Source: Bacteroidota bacterium (GTDB lineage Bacteria; Bacteroidota; Bacteroidia; Flavobacteriales; Weeksellaceae). Taken from it: a stretch of DNA of 64,000 nucleotides. The notes under the pieces are model-generated. The model was given only the letters and a program-made list of their open reading frames with translations. It did not search any database and was not told the DNA's origin. Position 1 is the first letter of the stretch. Every line of letters begins with the position of its first letter. Made by a program: the position numbers and the translations under genes. Below, piece after piece: positions 52,449 to 61,373 of this stretch. The stretch covers positions 62,001-126,000 of the forward strand of contig JAHIQD010000015.1 of assembly GCA_018902795.1 (NCBI GenBank), in the 5' to 3' direction.

Positions 52449-53710
52449 TGTTCTGTATTGTTCTTTTTGTTGGGGATAATAATCAGGCGGAGCGAAGAAT
52501 CTTTATTGATATAACTCCACATCCAGTTAAAGAAAACTGCCAGTTTGTTTCTGACAGAAAGAATGAGCATCAGATGTAAAAACATCCAGAAATACCACGC
52601 AAAAAATCCCTGAAATTTAAAATCTGGTAAATCCACCACCGCACGGTGTTTCCCGATGGTCGCCATGCTTCCCTGGTCTTTATATTCGTATTCTGCCCAA
52701 TCGTTTTCAGATTTTTGAAGAAAATTTTTTCCTAAATTTTTTCCCTGATTGATGGCAACATTGGCCACCTGTGGATGTCCCTGGGGATATTTCGGCGTTT
52801 CCATATAGGCAATATCGCCAATCGCGAAAATATTTTCATAACCCTGTACCCGGTTGAAACGGTCGGTTTTATATCGGTTTCTTACCATGATATCAGGATT
52901 TAAACCTTCAATGATATTTCCGGTAACTCCTGCAGCCCAAATTACGTTGTTGGAGGCAATGCTTTTTCCGCTTTTCATATAAACCTTATCTCCGTCGTAA
53001 TCGGTTACAAACTCGTCGCTCATAAAATCGACTCCTAAATCTTTCAGGTATTTCTGAGACATTTTCTGGGATTCCTCACTCATTACACTCAAAGGCGTTT
53101 CTGTAGAACTCACCAGAATAATATTCAGATTATCAAAATTCATATGCGGATAATCTCTCGGCAGAATTTCCCTTTTCATTTCAGCGAAAGCACCTGCAAG
53201 TTCAACTCCTGTTGGTCCGCTTCCCACGATAACGATGTTCCAGTTTCCGTCGTCACTCCGTTTTTTTTCAATAATCAATTTCTCGAAAGTTAAAAGGATG
53301 TGATTACGGATTGCAATGGCTTCCTGGGTGTTTTTCATCCCGAAAGTAAGGCGTTCCATTTTCCCATTACCAAAGAAATTGGTTTTACAGCCGGTAGCAA
53401 TGACTAACTTGTCGTAAGTGAATTCGGCTTCAGAAGTTATAATTTTGTTTTGATCAGGAAGTATTTTCTGCACCTCGATCATCCGGTACTGAATATTTCG
53501 GGAACGCTGAAAGATTTTCCGGAAAGGAAACGAGATGTTGCTGGGCTCAATACGTCCGCAGGCAACCTGATAAAAAAGCGGCTGAAACATATGATGGTTT
53601 ACCTTATCGATAACGATCACTTTTTTTCTTTTATTGTTGAGTGTTTTCGCAAGCTGAAGTCCTGCAAAACCACCACCGATAATTACAATTTTCTCCCTGG
53701 TTTCCATCAT
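52445..53710 (-). CDS. ndh: Type II NADH dehydrogenase (NDH-2)
   Basis: 421 residues with two nucleotide motifs: FAD site VIIGGGFAGLQ near the N-terminus and NADH site IVIVGSGPTGVELAGA at about 160-175. ATGCKT, GNIFAIGDIAYM (FAD binding end) and the quinone-site helix are seen. The C-terminus has a hydrophobic amphipathic/membrane segment (GFFAWYFWMFLHLMLILSV). It oxidises NADH and reduces menaquinone without proton pumping. Start at MM; either ATG is possible. Overlaps trmD by 4 bases. Confidence 0.93.
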   Translation of the reverse strand: MMETREKIVIIGGGFAGLQLAKTLNNKRKKVIVIDKVNHHMFQPLFYQVACGRIEPSNISFPFRKIFQRSRNIQYRMIEVQKILPDQNKIITSEAEFTYDKLVIATGCKTNFFGNGKMERLTFGMKNTQEAIAIRNHILLTFEKLIIEKKRSDDGNWNIVIVGSGPTGVELAGAFAEMKREILPRDYPHMNFDNLNIILVSSTETPLSVMSEESQKMSQKYLKDLGVDFMSDEFVTDYDGDKVYMKSGKSIASNNVIWAAGVTGNIIEGLNPDIMVRNRYKTDRFNRVQGYENIFAIGDIAYMETPKYPQGHPQVANVAINQGKNLGKNFLQKSENDWAEYEYKDQGSMATIGKHRAVVDLPDFKFQGFFAWYFWMFLHLMLILSVRNKLAVFFNWMWSYINKDSSLRLIIIPNKKNNTEQ

Positions 53711-53769
53711 ACAAAATTACAGATTTTTTTGCAGTTAAATCTCAGAGAAATCAAGCAAAACAAGATCAA

Positions 53770-53800
53770 AAAAAATCCTTGAAAAATCAAGGATTAAATT
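53770..53800 (-). terminator. Terminator of the T9SS stub gene
   Basis: Stem AATCCTTGA with TCAAGGATT around AAAA; on the minus strand a run of T follows. Confidence 0.85.
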
Positions 53801-53801
53801 T

Positions 53802-54158
53802 TTATTGTTTTACGATTTGGGTAACCTTTTGCGTATTGTCGCTCAGTGTATATCTCATGAGATATTTTCCGGGTCTTAATTTATCCAGACGAATTTCGCC
53901 TGAATTCATATTCACCGCATATTCCGCAACTTGCATTCCTAAAATGGAATAAAAAGTAACTGATTTTATCTTAAGGCTGTTATCTTTAGATTTAATAATG
54001 ATAAAATCCCTGGCAGGATTTGGGTATGCAACCATCACTGCATCATCAGATTTTTGAGAAGCTGCAACCGGCTCTCTTAAAACTGTTTGCGCGGAAACTT
54101 TTTCCGAAAAAACTGTTAAACTGCCGATAAAAATTAAAGAAAATAATAATTTTTTCAC
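53802..54158 (-). CDS. Short secreted protein consisting of a T9SS type A sorting domain
   Basis: 118 residues from a GTG at 54158; no closer ATG exists in the frame and the longer frame is not supported. Signal peptide (1-24, cleavage after VSA), a linker of about 20 residues, then a T9SS C-terminal sorting domain: VAYPNPARDFIIIK, SVTFYSILGMQV, IRLDKLRPGKYLMRY and the basic end TQIVKQ. It has essentially no cargo ahead of the domain. It may be a stub, or a small secreted protein cut at the sorting signal. Family call firm. Confidence 0.85.
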   Translation of the reverse strand: MKKLLFSLIFIGSLTVFSEKVSAQTVLREPVAASQKSDDAVMVAYPNPARDFIIIKSKDNSLKIKSVTFYSILGMQVAEYAVNMNSGEIRLDKLRPGKYLMRYTLSDNTQKVTQIVKQ

Positions 54159-54186
54159 CTTATAAAACTTTATATTTAGAAATATC

Positions 54187-54200
54187 CTTACAAATGTAAG
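54187..54200 (-). promoter_or_regulatory. Palindrome with -7 box for the T9SS gene
   Basis: The perfect palindrome CTTACA-AA-TGTAAG contains TACATTTG on the minus strand (54191-54198), a TAnnTTTG box. The leader to the GTG would be about 26 nt. A -33 TTG is not clear. Confidence 0.45.
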
Positions 54201-54219
54201 AAAATGAAATTTATTTACC

Positions 54220-54251
54220 ATAGTTTTTTAATAAAACTATAATTAAATTTG
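54220..54251 (+). promoter_or_regulatory. Possible hemB promoter and nearby dyad
   Basis: TAAATTTG at 54244-54251 is a -7 box about 30 nt ahead of the hemB ATG. Just upstream is a perfect dyad ATAGTTTT with AAAACTAT (54220-54227, 54233-54240) that could be an operator. No clear -33 box. Confidence 0.45.
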
Positions 54252-54281
54252 CAGTACTTAATTCAAATACCATTCCAAAAA

Positions 54282-55274
54282 ATGATAATTTATTCCAGAA
54301 ACCGAAGATTAAGAACCAATGCTTCTATCAGAGCTTTAGTTCAGGAAACCCTGTTAACAACCAATGATCTGGTGATGCCGATCTTTGTGATGGAAGGCGA
54401 AAATAAGCAGGAGCCTATCCCATCGATGCCCGGAATTTTCCGCAGAACTTTGGATTTAACCGTAAAAGAATGCCAGGAATTATATTCACTTGGCGTAAAA
54501 GCCGTGAATCTGTATATGAAAGTTTCTGAAGATTTAAAAGACAATAAAGGGACAGAATCATGGAACAGGAACGGATTAATGCAAAATACCATCAAAGCGA
54601 TTAAAGATGCCGTTCCGGGAATGGTGGTAATGCCCGATGTTGCTTTGGATCCCTATTCCATCTACGGCCACGACGGTATTATTACGAACGGAAAAGTTGA
54701 TAATGATGCAACAAATGAAGTTTTGGTGAAAATGTCAGTTTCTCATGCCGAAGCCGGGGCTGACATTTTGGCACCCAGTGATATGATGGATGGCCGTGTT
54801 GCTGCCATAAGAACAGGTTTGGAAGAAAGCGGCTTTACCGATGTAGGAATTTTAAGTTACGCTGCTAAATATGCAAGTTCATTTTATGGACCATTCAGAA
54901 GTGCTTTAGATTCTGCACCCAAAGAAAATGCTGACATTCCGAAAGACAAAAAAACCTATCAGATGGATTTTCACAATTCCCGCGAAGCGATGGATGAAGT
55001 ACTGAAAGACGTGGCAGAAGGCGCCGACATTATCATGATTAAACCCGGAATGCCTTATCTGGACATTGTTGCGAAAGTTCGCGAAGCTATTGATTTACCG
55101 ATTGCGGTATACAATGTAAGCGGTGAATATGCCATGCTGAAAGCTGCTGCACAAAACGGCTGGCTGGATAATGACAACGCAATTATCGAAAGTTTATCCT
55201 GCATCAAAAGAGCCGGCGCGGATATGATTTTCACTTATGCGGCAAAAGAAGCAGCAATATTACTCAATCAATAA
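54282..55274 (+). CDS. hemB: Porphobilinogen synthase HemB
   Basis: 330 residues from the ATG at 54282 (the frame begins at 54249 but the family starts at IIYSRNRRLRTNASIRALVQET). It condenses two 5-aminolevulinates to porphobilinogen in haem synthesis. The Schiff-base lysines are in YAAKYASSFYGPFR and MIKPGMPYLD; conserved ILAPSDMMDGRV is present. Asp/Ala-type metal site, so probably Mg2+- rather than Zn2+-dependent. Alone on the plus strand, followed by a strong terminator. Confidence 0.96.
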   Translation: MIIYSRNRRLRTNASIRALVQETLLTTNDLVMPIFVMEGENKQEPIPSMPGIFRRTLDLTVKECQELYSLGVKAVNLYMKVSEDLKDNKGTESWNRNGLMQNTIKAIKDAVPGMVVMPDVALDPYSIYGHDGIITNGKVDNDATNEVLVKMSVSHAEAGADILAPSDMMDGRVAAIRTGLEESGFTDVGILSYAAKYASSFYGPFRSALDSAPKENADIPKDKKTYQMDFHNSREAMDEVLKDVAEGADIIMIKPGMPYLDIVAKVREAIDLPIAVYNVSGEYAMLKAAAQNGWLDNDNAIIESLSCIKRAGADMIFTYAAKEAAILLNQ

Positions 55275-55301
55275 GAGCTTGTTCAAGCCTTAAACTGCAA
55301 T

Positions 55302-55337
55302 AAAAAAATCTTTCAAATTATTTGAAAGATTTTTTTT
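55302..55337. terminator. Bidirectional terminator after hemB
   Basis: Perfect 16-bp stem AAAAAAATCTTTCAAA with TTTGAAAGATTTTTTT around a TTA loop, between convergent genes. Confidence 0.9.
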
Positions 55338-55356
55338 TATAAATTATGACTAACCG

Positions 55357-55653
55357 TTAAAACCATGCTTTTCTATTCTGAACATAAGTTCTGTCGAACT
55401 GTTCATCACTCATCGTGAGATAAATAATTCCTTCGATAAAAGGGATAAAAGTAGCAAACCCGAAGGTTACAATATTTAAAACAATTTGAATAATTCCTTC
55501 TTTTATATAGCCCAGATAAAATTTGTTTGCACCAACAATACCTGCAAGAATTCCTAAAAGTCCTGCTGCGAGTTTCTTTTCTGAGTGGTAATTTTTGTTA
55601 TTGAAATTCTGACCTTGCTGTGATTCCGGATTGTTATAACCGTATGTTTCCAT
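55357..55653 (-). CDS. TM2-domain protein
   Basis: 98 residues. A polar Asn/Gln-rich N-terminus (about 1-25) precedes a TM2 domain: two membrane helices with KKLAAGLLGILAGIVGANKFYLG and GIIQIVLNIVTFGFATFIPFIEGI, including the DRF-like turn replaced by GANKFYLG. Such proteins are common and of unknown role. Normal length. Confidence 0.85.
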   Translation of the reverse strand: METYGYNNPESQQGQNFNNKNYHSEKKLAAGLLGILAGIVGANKFYLGYIKEGIIQIVLNIVTFGFATFIPFIEGIIYLTMSDEQFDRTYVQNRKAWF

Positions 55654-55718
55654 TTTTTAGTTTGTTTTGATTAATTGTTTGGAAATCAGTCGGAACAAAT
55701 TAAAAAAAGTTACAATAA

Positions 55719-56228
55719 TTATATTTTCCCCATGTAGAACAGTCCGTAACATTTTTGATTTTCCTCTAAACCGAGAAATTCGTCAAGATGTTTGATCATT
55801 CCGGGGGAACTCCAGTAACAGCCTACATTATTTGCGGTAGAAGTAAGATACATATTCTGAACTGCCATTGCGGTGGCCGCAATCTCCTCCCATTCCGGAA
55901 GCAAACCGCTAAAGTTGACCGAAATGGTAACGATAACATTCGTTTTCGCTATTTTTTCCGAAATGCTAAGATATTTTTTCTCAAGAAAAACTTCAGGAGC
56001 AGTATTTGTTTTGTAGATTTCGGCCAGTTTTTGTCCTAAGAGATTTTTCTCTTCCCCTTTAAAAATTTTAAAACGCCAGGGTTTTGTTCTTTTATGATTG
56101 GGAGCAAAATTTGCAGAATTCAAGATCTCATCCAAAATTTCCTGTTCAATGTCCTCTCCGGAAAAATCCTTCGGGAAAACACTTTTTCTGCTTTCTATAA
56201 TTTCTTTTAATATTTCTGATTTTTCCAT
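55719..56228 (-). CDS. Nitroreductase-family protein
   Basis: 169 residues, FMN-binding fold. The N-terminus has ESRKSVFPKDFSG and ANFAPNHKRTKPWRFKIF, and the middle has NVGCYWSSPGMIKH. It reduces nitroaromatics, quinones or flavins; the physiological substrate is unknown. It is 43 nt downstream of the GreA-like gene on the same strand. Shorter than NfsB types; similar to the YdjA-like group. Confidence 0.86.
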   Translation of the reverse strand: MEKSEILKEIIESRKSVFPKDFSGEDIEQEILDEILNSANFAPNHKRTKPWRFKIFKGEEKNLLGQKLAEIYKTNTAPEVFLEKKYLSISEKIAKTNVIVTISVNFSGLLPEWEEIAATAMAVQNMYLTSTANNVGCYWSSPGMIKHLDEFLGLEENQKCYGLFYMGKI

Positions 56229-56271
56229 TGAGTCTGAATACTTTTTCTTTCCAGAAAAAGCTTTTTTAAAA

Positions 56272-56721
56272 TTACATTACGTTTTCGATGGTCTGGCCTA
56301 TATTATTAAGGACAAAAGAATCGCCGGATTTTTTTCCGAACATCATTTTTGCCATCGGACTTTCTTCAGAAATCGCGTAAAAGCGGTCACCTTCAAAGAA
56401 AAACTCACCTAAAGAAACAGAAATATAAAACCTCGCTTTATTGGTAAAAACCATGGAACCAAGCTGTATTCTGTTGGTGGGAGTATTGAGAACTTTCGTC
56501 ATATTTCTCTGCAAATCTTTCAACGCGCCCAACTGTCTCTGCATCTGATAAATCTCTTCCTGCATTTCCTCGCGAATGGAATCGTACTTTGGCGTTTTTT
56601 TGATCTCCCGGCTTGCTTCTAAAGTAAAATCGATGAATTTTGCCAGTTTCTCAATCTTTCCGACAATGATCTCTTTTACATGATTACGAACATCACTTTT
56701 CAAAACCGTATTCTTCCGCAT
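56272..56721 (-). CDS. GreA/GreB-like transcript cleavage factor
   Basis: 149 residues from the ATG at 56721. N-terminal helical hairpin (about 15-80; IEKLAKFIDFTLEASREIKK, MQEEIYQMQRQLGALKDLQR) and a C-terminal FKBP-like domain (IQLGSMVFTNKARFYISVS...DSFVLNNIGQTIENV). The usual two acidic residues at the coiled-coil tip are not obvious: the turn region reads KKTPKYDSIREEM. It may be a Gre-fold regulator that binds the RNA polymerase channel without transcript cleavage. Confidence 0.75.
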   Translation of the reverse strand: MRKNTVLKSDVRNHVKEIIVGKIEKLAKFIDFTLEASREIKKTPKYDSIREEMQEEIYQMQRQLGALKDLQRNMTKVLNTPTNRIQLGSMVFTNKARFYISVSLGEFFFEGDRFYAISEESPMAKMMFGKKSGDSFVLNNIGQTIENVM

Positions 56722-56801
56722 AAACTTCAATTTTTAAATAAAGTTAAAAAATCTATTTAATCAAAATTGATGCAATACTTACAAATTAAAGAAGATAAAT
56801 A

Positions 56802-57602
56802 CTAAACAGTTGCGCTCAGTTTTTGGCGAACGGCTTCATACAGAATTGCTCCACATGCAACAGAAACGTTCAGTGACTGGGTTTTTCCTTCAATCGGAAG
56901 TTTTATTTTTTCATCGGAATGATGCAAAACTTCTTTAGAAATTCCGGTTTCTTCATTTCCCATTACCACCGCACAAGGCTGTGTAAAATCAACATCATAT
57001 ATTAATTTCTGAGCTTTTTCAGTTGCTGAAAACACCTGAACACCTGATTGCTGCAAGAAATCTACCGCATGGGCAAGATTTTTTTCTTTACAGATTCTCA
57101 GGTTATAAATAGCTCCTGCAGAAGTTTTTATCGCATCCGAATTAATTGGAGCTGCCCCTTTTTCAGGTAAAATTACCGCTTGAATTCCAACACATTCTGC
57201 AGTTCTGCAGATTGCTCCGAAATTTCTCACATCAGTTAACCGGTCTAAAATCAAAAGAAAAGGTGTTTTTCCTTCTTCGAAAAGCTGAGGCAGAACATCC
57301 TCAATACTTTCAAACGGAACATCTGAAATAAAAGCAACCACACCCTGATGGTTTTTTCTCGTAAATCTGTTCAGTTTCTCTACAGGAACATAATTTGGAC
57401 GGATGCTATGTTTTGACAAAAGGTTTTTGAGTTCGAAATAAATTTCTCCCTGCAAAGCATTCTGCAAAAATATTTTGTCGATGGTTTTTCCGGCTTCAAT
57501 CGCTTCTATAACTGGTCTTAAACCAAATATAAAATCGTCTTTTTTATTAGGTTCCGAATTTCCAAATTCGGGTTTCGGGTTTTTATGTTGAAAATCTTTC
57601 AA
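56802..57602 (-). CDS. rlmB: 23S rRNA (guanosine2251-2'-O)-methyltransferase RlmB
   Basis: 266 residues, SpoU/TrmH family. N-terminal substrate-binding domain (FIFGLRPVIEAIEAGKTIDK) and the knot domain with DRLTDVRNFGAICRTAECVG, AVVMGNEETGIS and LNVSVACGAILYEAVRQK. No ATG is available ahead of the first conserved residues; a TTG at 57602 gives the start KDFQHKNPKPE. Other TrmH-type members share the fold, so the exact target (G2251) is by family similarity. Confidence 0.9.
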   Translation of the reverse strand: MKDFQHKNPKPEFGNSEPNKKDDFIFGLRPVIEAIEAGKTIDKIFLQNALQGEIYFELKNLLSKHSIRPNYVPVEKLNRFTRKNHQGVVAFISDVPFESIEDVLPQLFEEGKTPFLLILDRLTDVRNFGAICRTAECVGIQAVILPEKGAAPINSDAIKTSAGAIYNLRICKEKNLAHAVDFLQQSGVQVFSATEKAQKLIYDVDFTQPCAVVMGNEETGISKEVLHHSDEKIKLPIEGKTQSLNVSVACGAILYEAVRQKLSATV

Positions 57603-57657
57603 AATTGTTGAATTTTTTAATTAATGAATAAAATAAAGTTCTCTTAGCTTTCCCTTC

Positions 57658-58128
57658 CTAAAATTTTTCGCCGATAATGGCTCTTTTCTGAGCCATTGCG
57701 TATCCATAATGCAGTGTTTCGTGCATGTTATTGAAGATAATCGCATCCTGAATATTCTTTAGATCCAGACCGAAACTTGTGGTATACGAAGTGTAATCTG
57801 AAAAGAAATCTGCATCATAATCTTTCATGAGAATTTTCGAGGTTTCGGTGAGAAGAAACGCCAGATCATCTATTTCCGACTGCGCGACGTTAAGATTCGG
57901 GAGCGTGCCTTTTTTGTAGGTTTCAATCCAATACTTATCGATTCTGAACGGATTTCCACTCAGATAATAACACAAAAGCTGCTGAGTAGCAACGACATGC
58001 GCTATATTCCAGTAAATATTATTATTGAAACCATCCGGAATAAGCATTAAATCCTGTTGAGAAGTGTTTTGCAGAATTTCCAGAAGATTTCTGCGAACCT
58101 GACGGTGTGCCTGAAAATGGTAATTCAT
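57658..58128 (-). CDS. DinB-family protein
   Basis: 156 residues, four-helix DinB fold with a three-histidine metal site: NIAHVVATQQ, NNMHETLHYGYAM (HxxxxH) and a further His early in the chain. The family includes metal-dependent thiol transferases and proteins of unknown role. It stands alone on the minus strand, 55 nt after rlmB's start region. Function unknown. Confidence 0.85.
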   Translation of the reverse strand: MNYHFQAHRQVRRNLLEILQNTSQQDLMLIPDGFNNNIYWNIAHVVATQQLLCYYLSGNPFRIDKYWIETYKKGTLPNLNVAQSEIDDLAFLLTETSKILMKDYDADFFSDYTSYTTSFGLDLKNIQDAIIFNNMHETLHYGYAMAQKRAIIGEKF

Positions 58129-58501
58129 GAGAGCCTTATTTTAATCTTCAAAAATAGGTTAATAAACTGAAAAAGACAAAAGTGCAAACTGGGAAACCAT
58201 CAGAAAAACACAAATCTGAATTCCTGCCGGACTTTCAAATTAATTAAAAATCTTCTATCAAAAAACCGAAATAGCCCTGATTGCAGCGGTTACCCCGCAA
58301 CATGCGTGGGAAAGCGTTGGCGTGAGGAGTATGAGCGGAAAGCAGGTTCCCGGCTTCTAAAAAAAATATGAAAGCAGAAATACTTGTTATCATCTGGCTG
58401 CTAATATGCTTTTAACAAAACTTTAACTCAATATTGGCACCAATTGTGTTGATTGATGACGGTATTTATTGGAAATTTACACTTTAAATTTTAAAAACAC
58501 T
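58129..58501. other. Spacer ahead of the Bat operon
   Basis: 373 bases. It holds a degenerate family A repeat at 58272-58346 and the unidentified Bat promoter. The remainder shows nothing recognisable; the last 110 bases are AT-rich with TTTAAC-type tracts. Confidence 0.6.
58272..58346 (+). repeat. Interspersed hairpin repeat, family A, copy 3 (degenerate)
   Basis: Begins TAGCCCTGATTGCAGCGG and ends with the 3' arm GAGCGGAAAGCAGG. The inner stem is CGCAAC with GTTGGCG (one bulge), GC-rich and unlike the other copies. It seems to be an older or divergent copy. Confidence 0.6.
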
Positions 58502-59506
58502 ATGTCAGAACTACATCAAGCGGAAGATATCAGACAGCTCACGGAAAAAGTAAGAGAACAGAATTACTTTTTTTCTCTTTTAAAACAGGAAATCAACAAA
58601 GCAATTATCGGACAGGAATATATGGTAGACCGTTTATTAATCGGTCTTCTTGGTAATGGTCATGTGCTTTTGGAAGGAGTTCCCGGTCTAGCAAAAACTT
58701 TGGCGATTAAAACTTTGGCAGATGCAGTGCATGGCGAATTTTCGAGGATTCAGTTTACGCCGGATCTTTTACCTGCCGATGTGGTAGGAACCATGATGTA
58801 CAACATTAAAGAGAATGATTTCACGATAAAACGCGGACCTATTTTTGCGAATTTTGTTTTGGCGGATGAGATTAACCGTGCGCCGTCGAAAGTTCAGTCC
58901 GCTCTGCTTGAAGCGATGCAGGAAAAGCAGGTGACTATAGGTGATGAGACCATGCCGCTTCCGAAACCGTTTTTGGTTTTGGCCACTCAGAATCCGATTG
59001 ATCAGGAAGGAACTTATCTTTTACCGGAAGCGCAAAGTGACAGGTTCATGCTGAAATGTACGATCACTTACCCTGATTTTGAAGACGAAAGAAAGATCAT
59101 GAAAATGATTGCTTCTTCCCATCAGCCGGAAATCCGCCAGGTTATTTCACTGAAAAATATTGTTGATGCCAAAGAACTGATTAACCAAATTTATCTTGAC
59201 GAAAAAATAGAAAAATATATTCTGGATATGGTTTTTGCCACGCGTTCTCCTGAAAAATACGGATTGGCGGAACTGAAAAATTATATCAGTTTTGGAGCTT
59301 CTCCAAGAGCTTCCATTAATTTGGCAATTGCAGGAAGAGCAATGGCATTTTTGAAAAACCGTGCATTCGTCATTCCGGAAGATGTGAAAGAAATTGCAAA
59401 AGATGTGCTGAGACACAGGATCGGACTGAGTTTTGAAGCGGAAGCTGAAGAAATTACTGCTGACGATATCGTCGAGAAAATTTTAGGGAAAGTTCAGGCT
59501 CCGTAA
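58502..59506 (+). CDS. MoxR-family AAA ATPase
   Basis: 334 residues from the ATG at 58502; the frame starts upstream at 58469. Walker A GVPGLAKT, Walker B VLADEINRAP, sensor 1 LATQNP and the arginine finger region FMLKCTITYP are all seen. MoxR ATPases work as chaperones in the assembly of complexes with von Willebrand A proteins. First gene of the Bat operon, 76 nt ahead of the DUF58 gene. Normal length. Confidence 0.94.
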   Translation: MSELHQAEDIRQLTEKVREQNYFFSLLKQEINKAIIGQEYMVDRLLIGLLGNGHVLLEGVPGLAKTLAIKTLADAVHGEFSRIQFTPDLLPADVVGTMMYNIKENDFTIKRGPIFANFVLADEINRAPSKVQSALLEAMQEKQVTIGDETMPLPKPFLVLATQNPIDQEGTYLLPEAQSDRFMLKCTITYPDFEDERKIMKMIASSHQPEIRQVISLKNIVDAKELINQIYLDEKIEKYILDMVFATRSPEKYGLAELKNYISFGASPRASINLAIAGRAMAFLKNRAFVIPEDVKEIAKDVLRHRIGLSFEAEAEEITADDIVEKILGKVQAP

Positions 59507-59582
59507 TCATTTTACCAATTTATAAGATACCGATTTTTTATTTTACGGTGAACCTGATAAATTATTACATTGATCTATTTTC

Positions 59583-60446
59583 ATGGAAATAAAAGACATC
59601 ATTAAGAAAGTAAAACAAATCGAAATCCGGACGAAGAAAAAGTCGGAAGCTACGCTGATGGGTCAATATCATAGTGCTTTCAAAGGACAGGGAATGACTT
59701 TCTCCGAAGTTCGCCCTTACCAATATGGCGACGAAATCCGCAGAATCGACTGGAATAAAACCGCGCGTTTCCGTGAACCTTTCGTGAAAGTAATGGAGGA
59801 AGAACGTGAACTCACGATGATGCTTTTGGTAGACATTTCCGCATCGATGGATTACGGAACAAAAACCCAGCTGAAACGCGAATTTGTCGCAGAAATTGCT
59901 GCAAGTTTAGGCTTTTCGGCTGCAGGTAATAATGATAAAGTCGGGCTCATTTTATTTGCTGACAAAGTATATAAAGTAATTCCGCCGCAGAAAGGCAGAA
60001 AACATATTCTGGCAATAATCAGTAATATTTTAACCGCAGATTATGTTCCGACAGAATCAAAAATTGATGTCGCTCTGGAATACATGATGAGTGTTTTCAA
60101 GAAAAAATCGATGGTTTTTATGTTTTCAGATTTTCAGGATGATTACCAGCTGAAAATACTGAAAGTTGCTTCAAGAAAGCATCAGCTTTTAGGAATGCGT
60201 ATTTTTGATGATAAAGACAGTGAAATTCCGGATGTAGGTTACAGTCTTTTTCAGGATGCAGAGACGGGACGACAGATCTGGGCGAATACCTCAGACAAAA
60301 GATGGCGTTACAATTTTGCTGAAAAACAGAAATTAAAAGTAAAAAGCCTGGAAGAAGATTTCGAAAATTCATCAGCCACTTTTATGAATATCAATACAGG
60401 CGACGATTACTCTAAGTTTTTGTACCAGTATTTCAGAAAGCGATAA
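59583..60446 (+). CDS. DUF58 protein (Bat operon)
   Basis: 287 residues. Contains the DUF58 motif FSEVRPYQYGDEIRRIDWNKTARFREPFVKVMEEERE (seen in parts), then a VWA-like segment with the MIDAS start VDISASMD. It is the usual partner of MoxR. The role in the Bacteroides aerotolerance (Bat) pathway is not known at the molecular level. Second gene of the operon; 30 nt before the next. Confidence 0.92.
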   Translation: MEIKDIIKKVKQIEIRTKKKSEATLMGQYHSAFKGQGMTFSEVRPYQYGDEIRRIDWNKTARFREPFVKVMEEERELTMMLLVDISASMDYGTKTQLKREFVAEIAASLGFSAAGNNDKVGLILFADKVYKVIPPQKGRKHILAIISNILTADYVPTESKIDVALEYMMSVFKKKSMVFMFSDFQDDYQLKILKVASRKHQLLGMRIFDDKDSEIPDVGYSLFQDAETGRQIWANTSDKRWRYNFAEKQKLKVKSLEEDFENSSATFMNINTGDDYSKFLYQYFRKR

Positions 60447-60476
60447 TTTAAGCTTAAATAAAACAGAAATTAAATT

Positions 60477-61373
60477 TTGAAAAAAATATTTTTTATCATA
60501 TTCTCCGTCCTCAGTTCATGGGTAACTTCCCAGACTTTAGGATCCAAACTCGACAAAAGCACACTGGCTTTAGGTGAAGTTGGAGTTTTTCGGGTGAATA
60601 TTTCCAATCTTAACGGAAAAGATGTTGTTTCCGCTCCCAAAAACGAACTGCTGCCTTTCCATTTTGAAGAAATAAAAGACAGCATCAGCAAACAGCAGGA
60701 TGTTTACGACAGAACGATTGAGTTTCAGGTTTTCGAGGAAGGAAAATTTACCATTCCCGCGTTGGATTTTACCATTGGAGGACAGGTTTTCCATACGATT
60801 CCATATGAAGTGGAGGTGGTAAACACCGCACAAAAAGGCGACCAGATTAACGATATCATGAAAAACAAAGAGGTAAAACTCGAAGTACAGGATTACTGGC
60901 AGCTTTACAAATGGTATATTCTGGGAATTCTGATTTTACTGGCTTTGATATTTTTGATTTATCAGTTAGTGCGATATGCCAAAAGAAGGAAAACCTCGCC
61001 GGTCATCATGACCAATCAGACGCTTAAAGATCTGGAGAATTTAAAAAAGAAAAAATTTATTGAGAACGGCGATTACCGGTCCTTTTATGTTGAGTTGATC
61101 GATATCTCACGAAACTTCATTACCAAACAGTACAAAATCCCTGCAGATGTTCTGCTGACAGATGATTTAATTGATGTGATGAAAGTCAACAATACGATTT
61201 CCCCGGAAAATGAAAAAATTGTCGAAAATATCTTTCTCCGCGGAGATCTGGTGAAATTTGCCAAAACATTCCCAGATCAGTCGGTAATGGAAAATGATTT
61301 TAATGATATGAAAACCTTTGTGAAAAGATCGTCAAAAGATCTGGAAGCAGAACAATTAAGAGCCGGCGTATAA
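60477..61373 (+). CDS. Bat operon membrane protein with periplasmic domain
   Basis: 298 residues from a TTG at 60477 (no ATG in frame before the signal peptide). Signal peptide (1-19), a periplasmic beta-rich domain (about 20-125), one membrane helix (about 142-167) and a cytoplasmic helical part (170-298) with SFYVELIDISRNFITKQYKIP. Such genes are always found in this place of Bat operons and resemble the soluble half of BatD. The stop overlaps the BatA ATG (TAATG), so they are coupled. Confidence 0.8.
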   Translation: MKKIFFIIFSVLSSWVTSQTLGSKLDKSTLALGEVGVFRVNISNLNGKDVVSAPKNELLPFHFEEIKDSISKQQDVYDRTIEFQVFEEGKFTIPALDFTIGGQVFHTIPYEVEVVNTAQKGDQINDIMKNKEVKLEVQDYWQLYKWYILGILILLALIFLIYQLVRYAKRRKTSPVIMTNQTLKDLENLKKKKFIENGDYRSFYVELIDISRNFITKQYKIPADVLLTDDLIDVMKVNNTISPENEKIVENIFLRGDLVKFAKTFPDQSVMENDFNDMKTFVKRSSKDLEAEQLRAGV

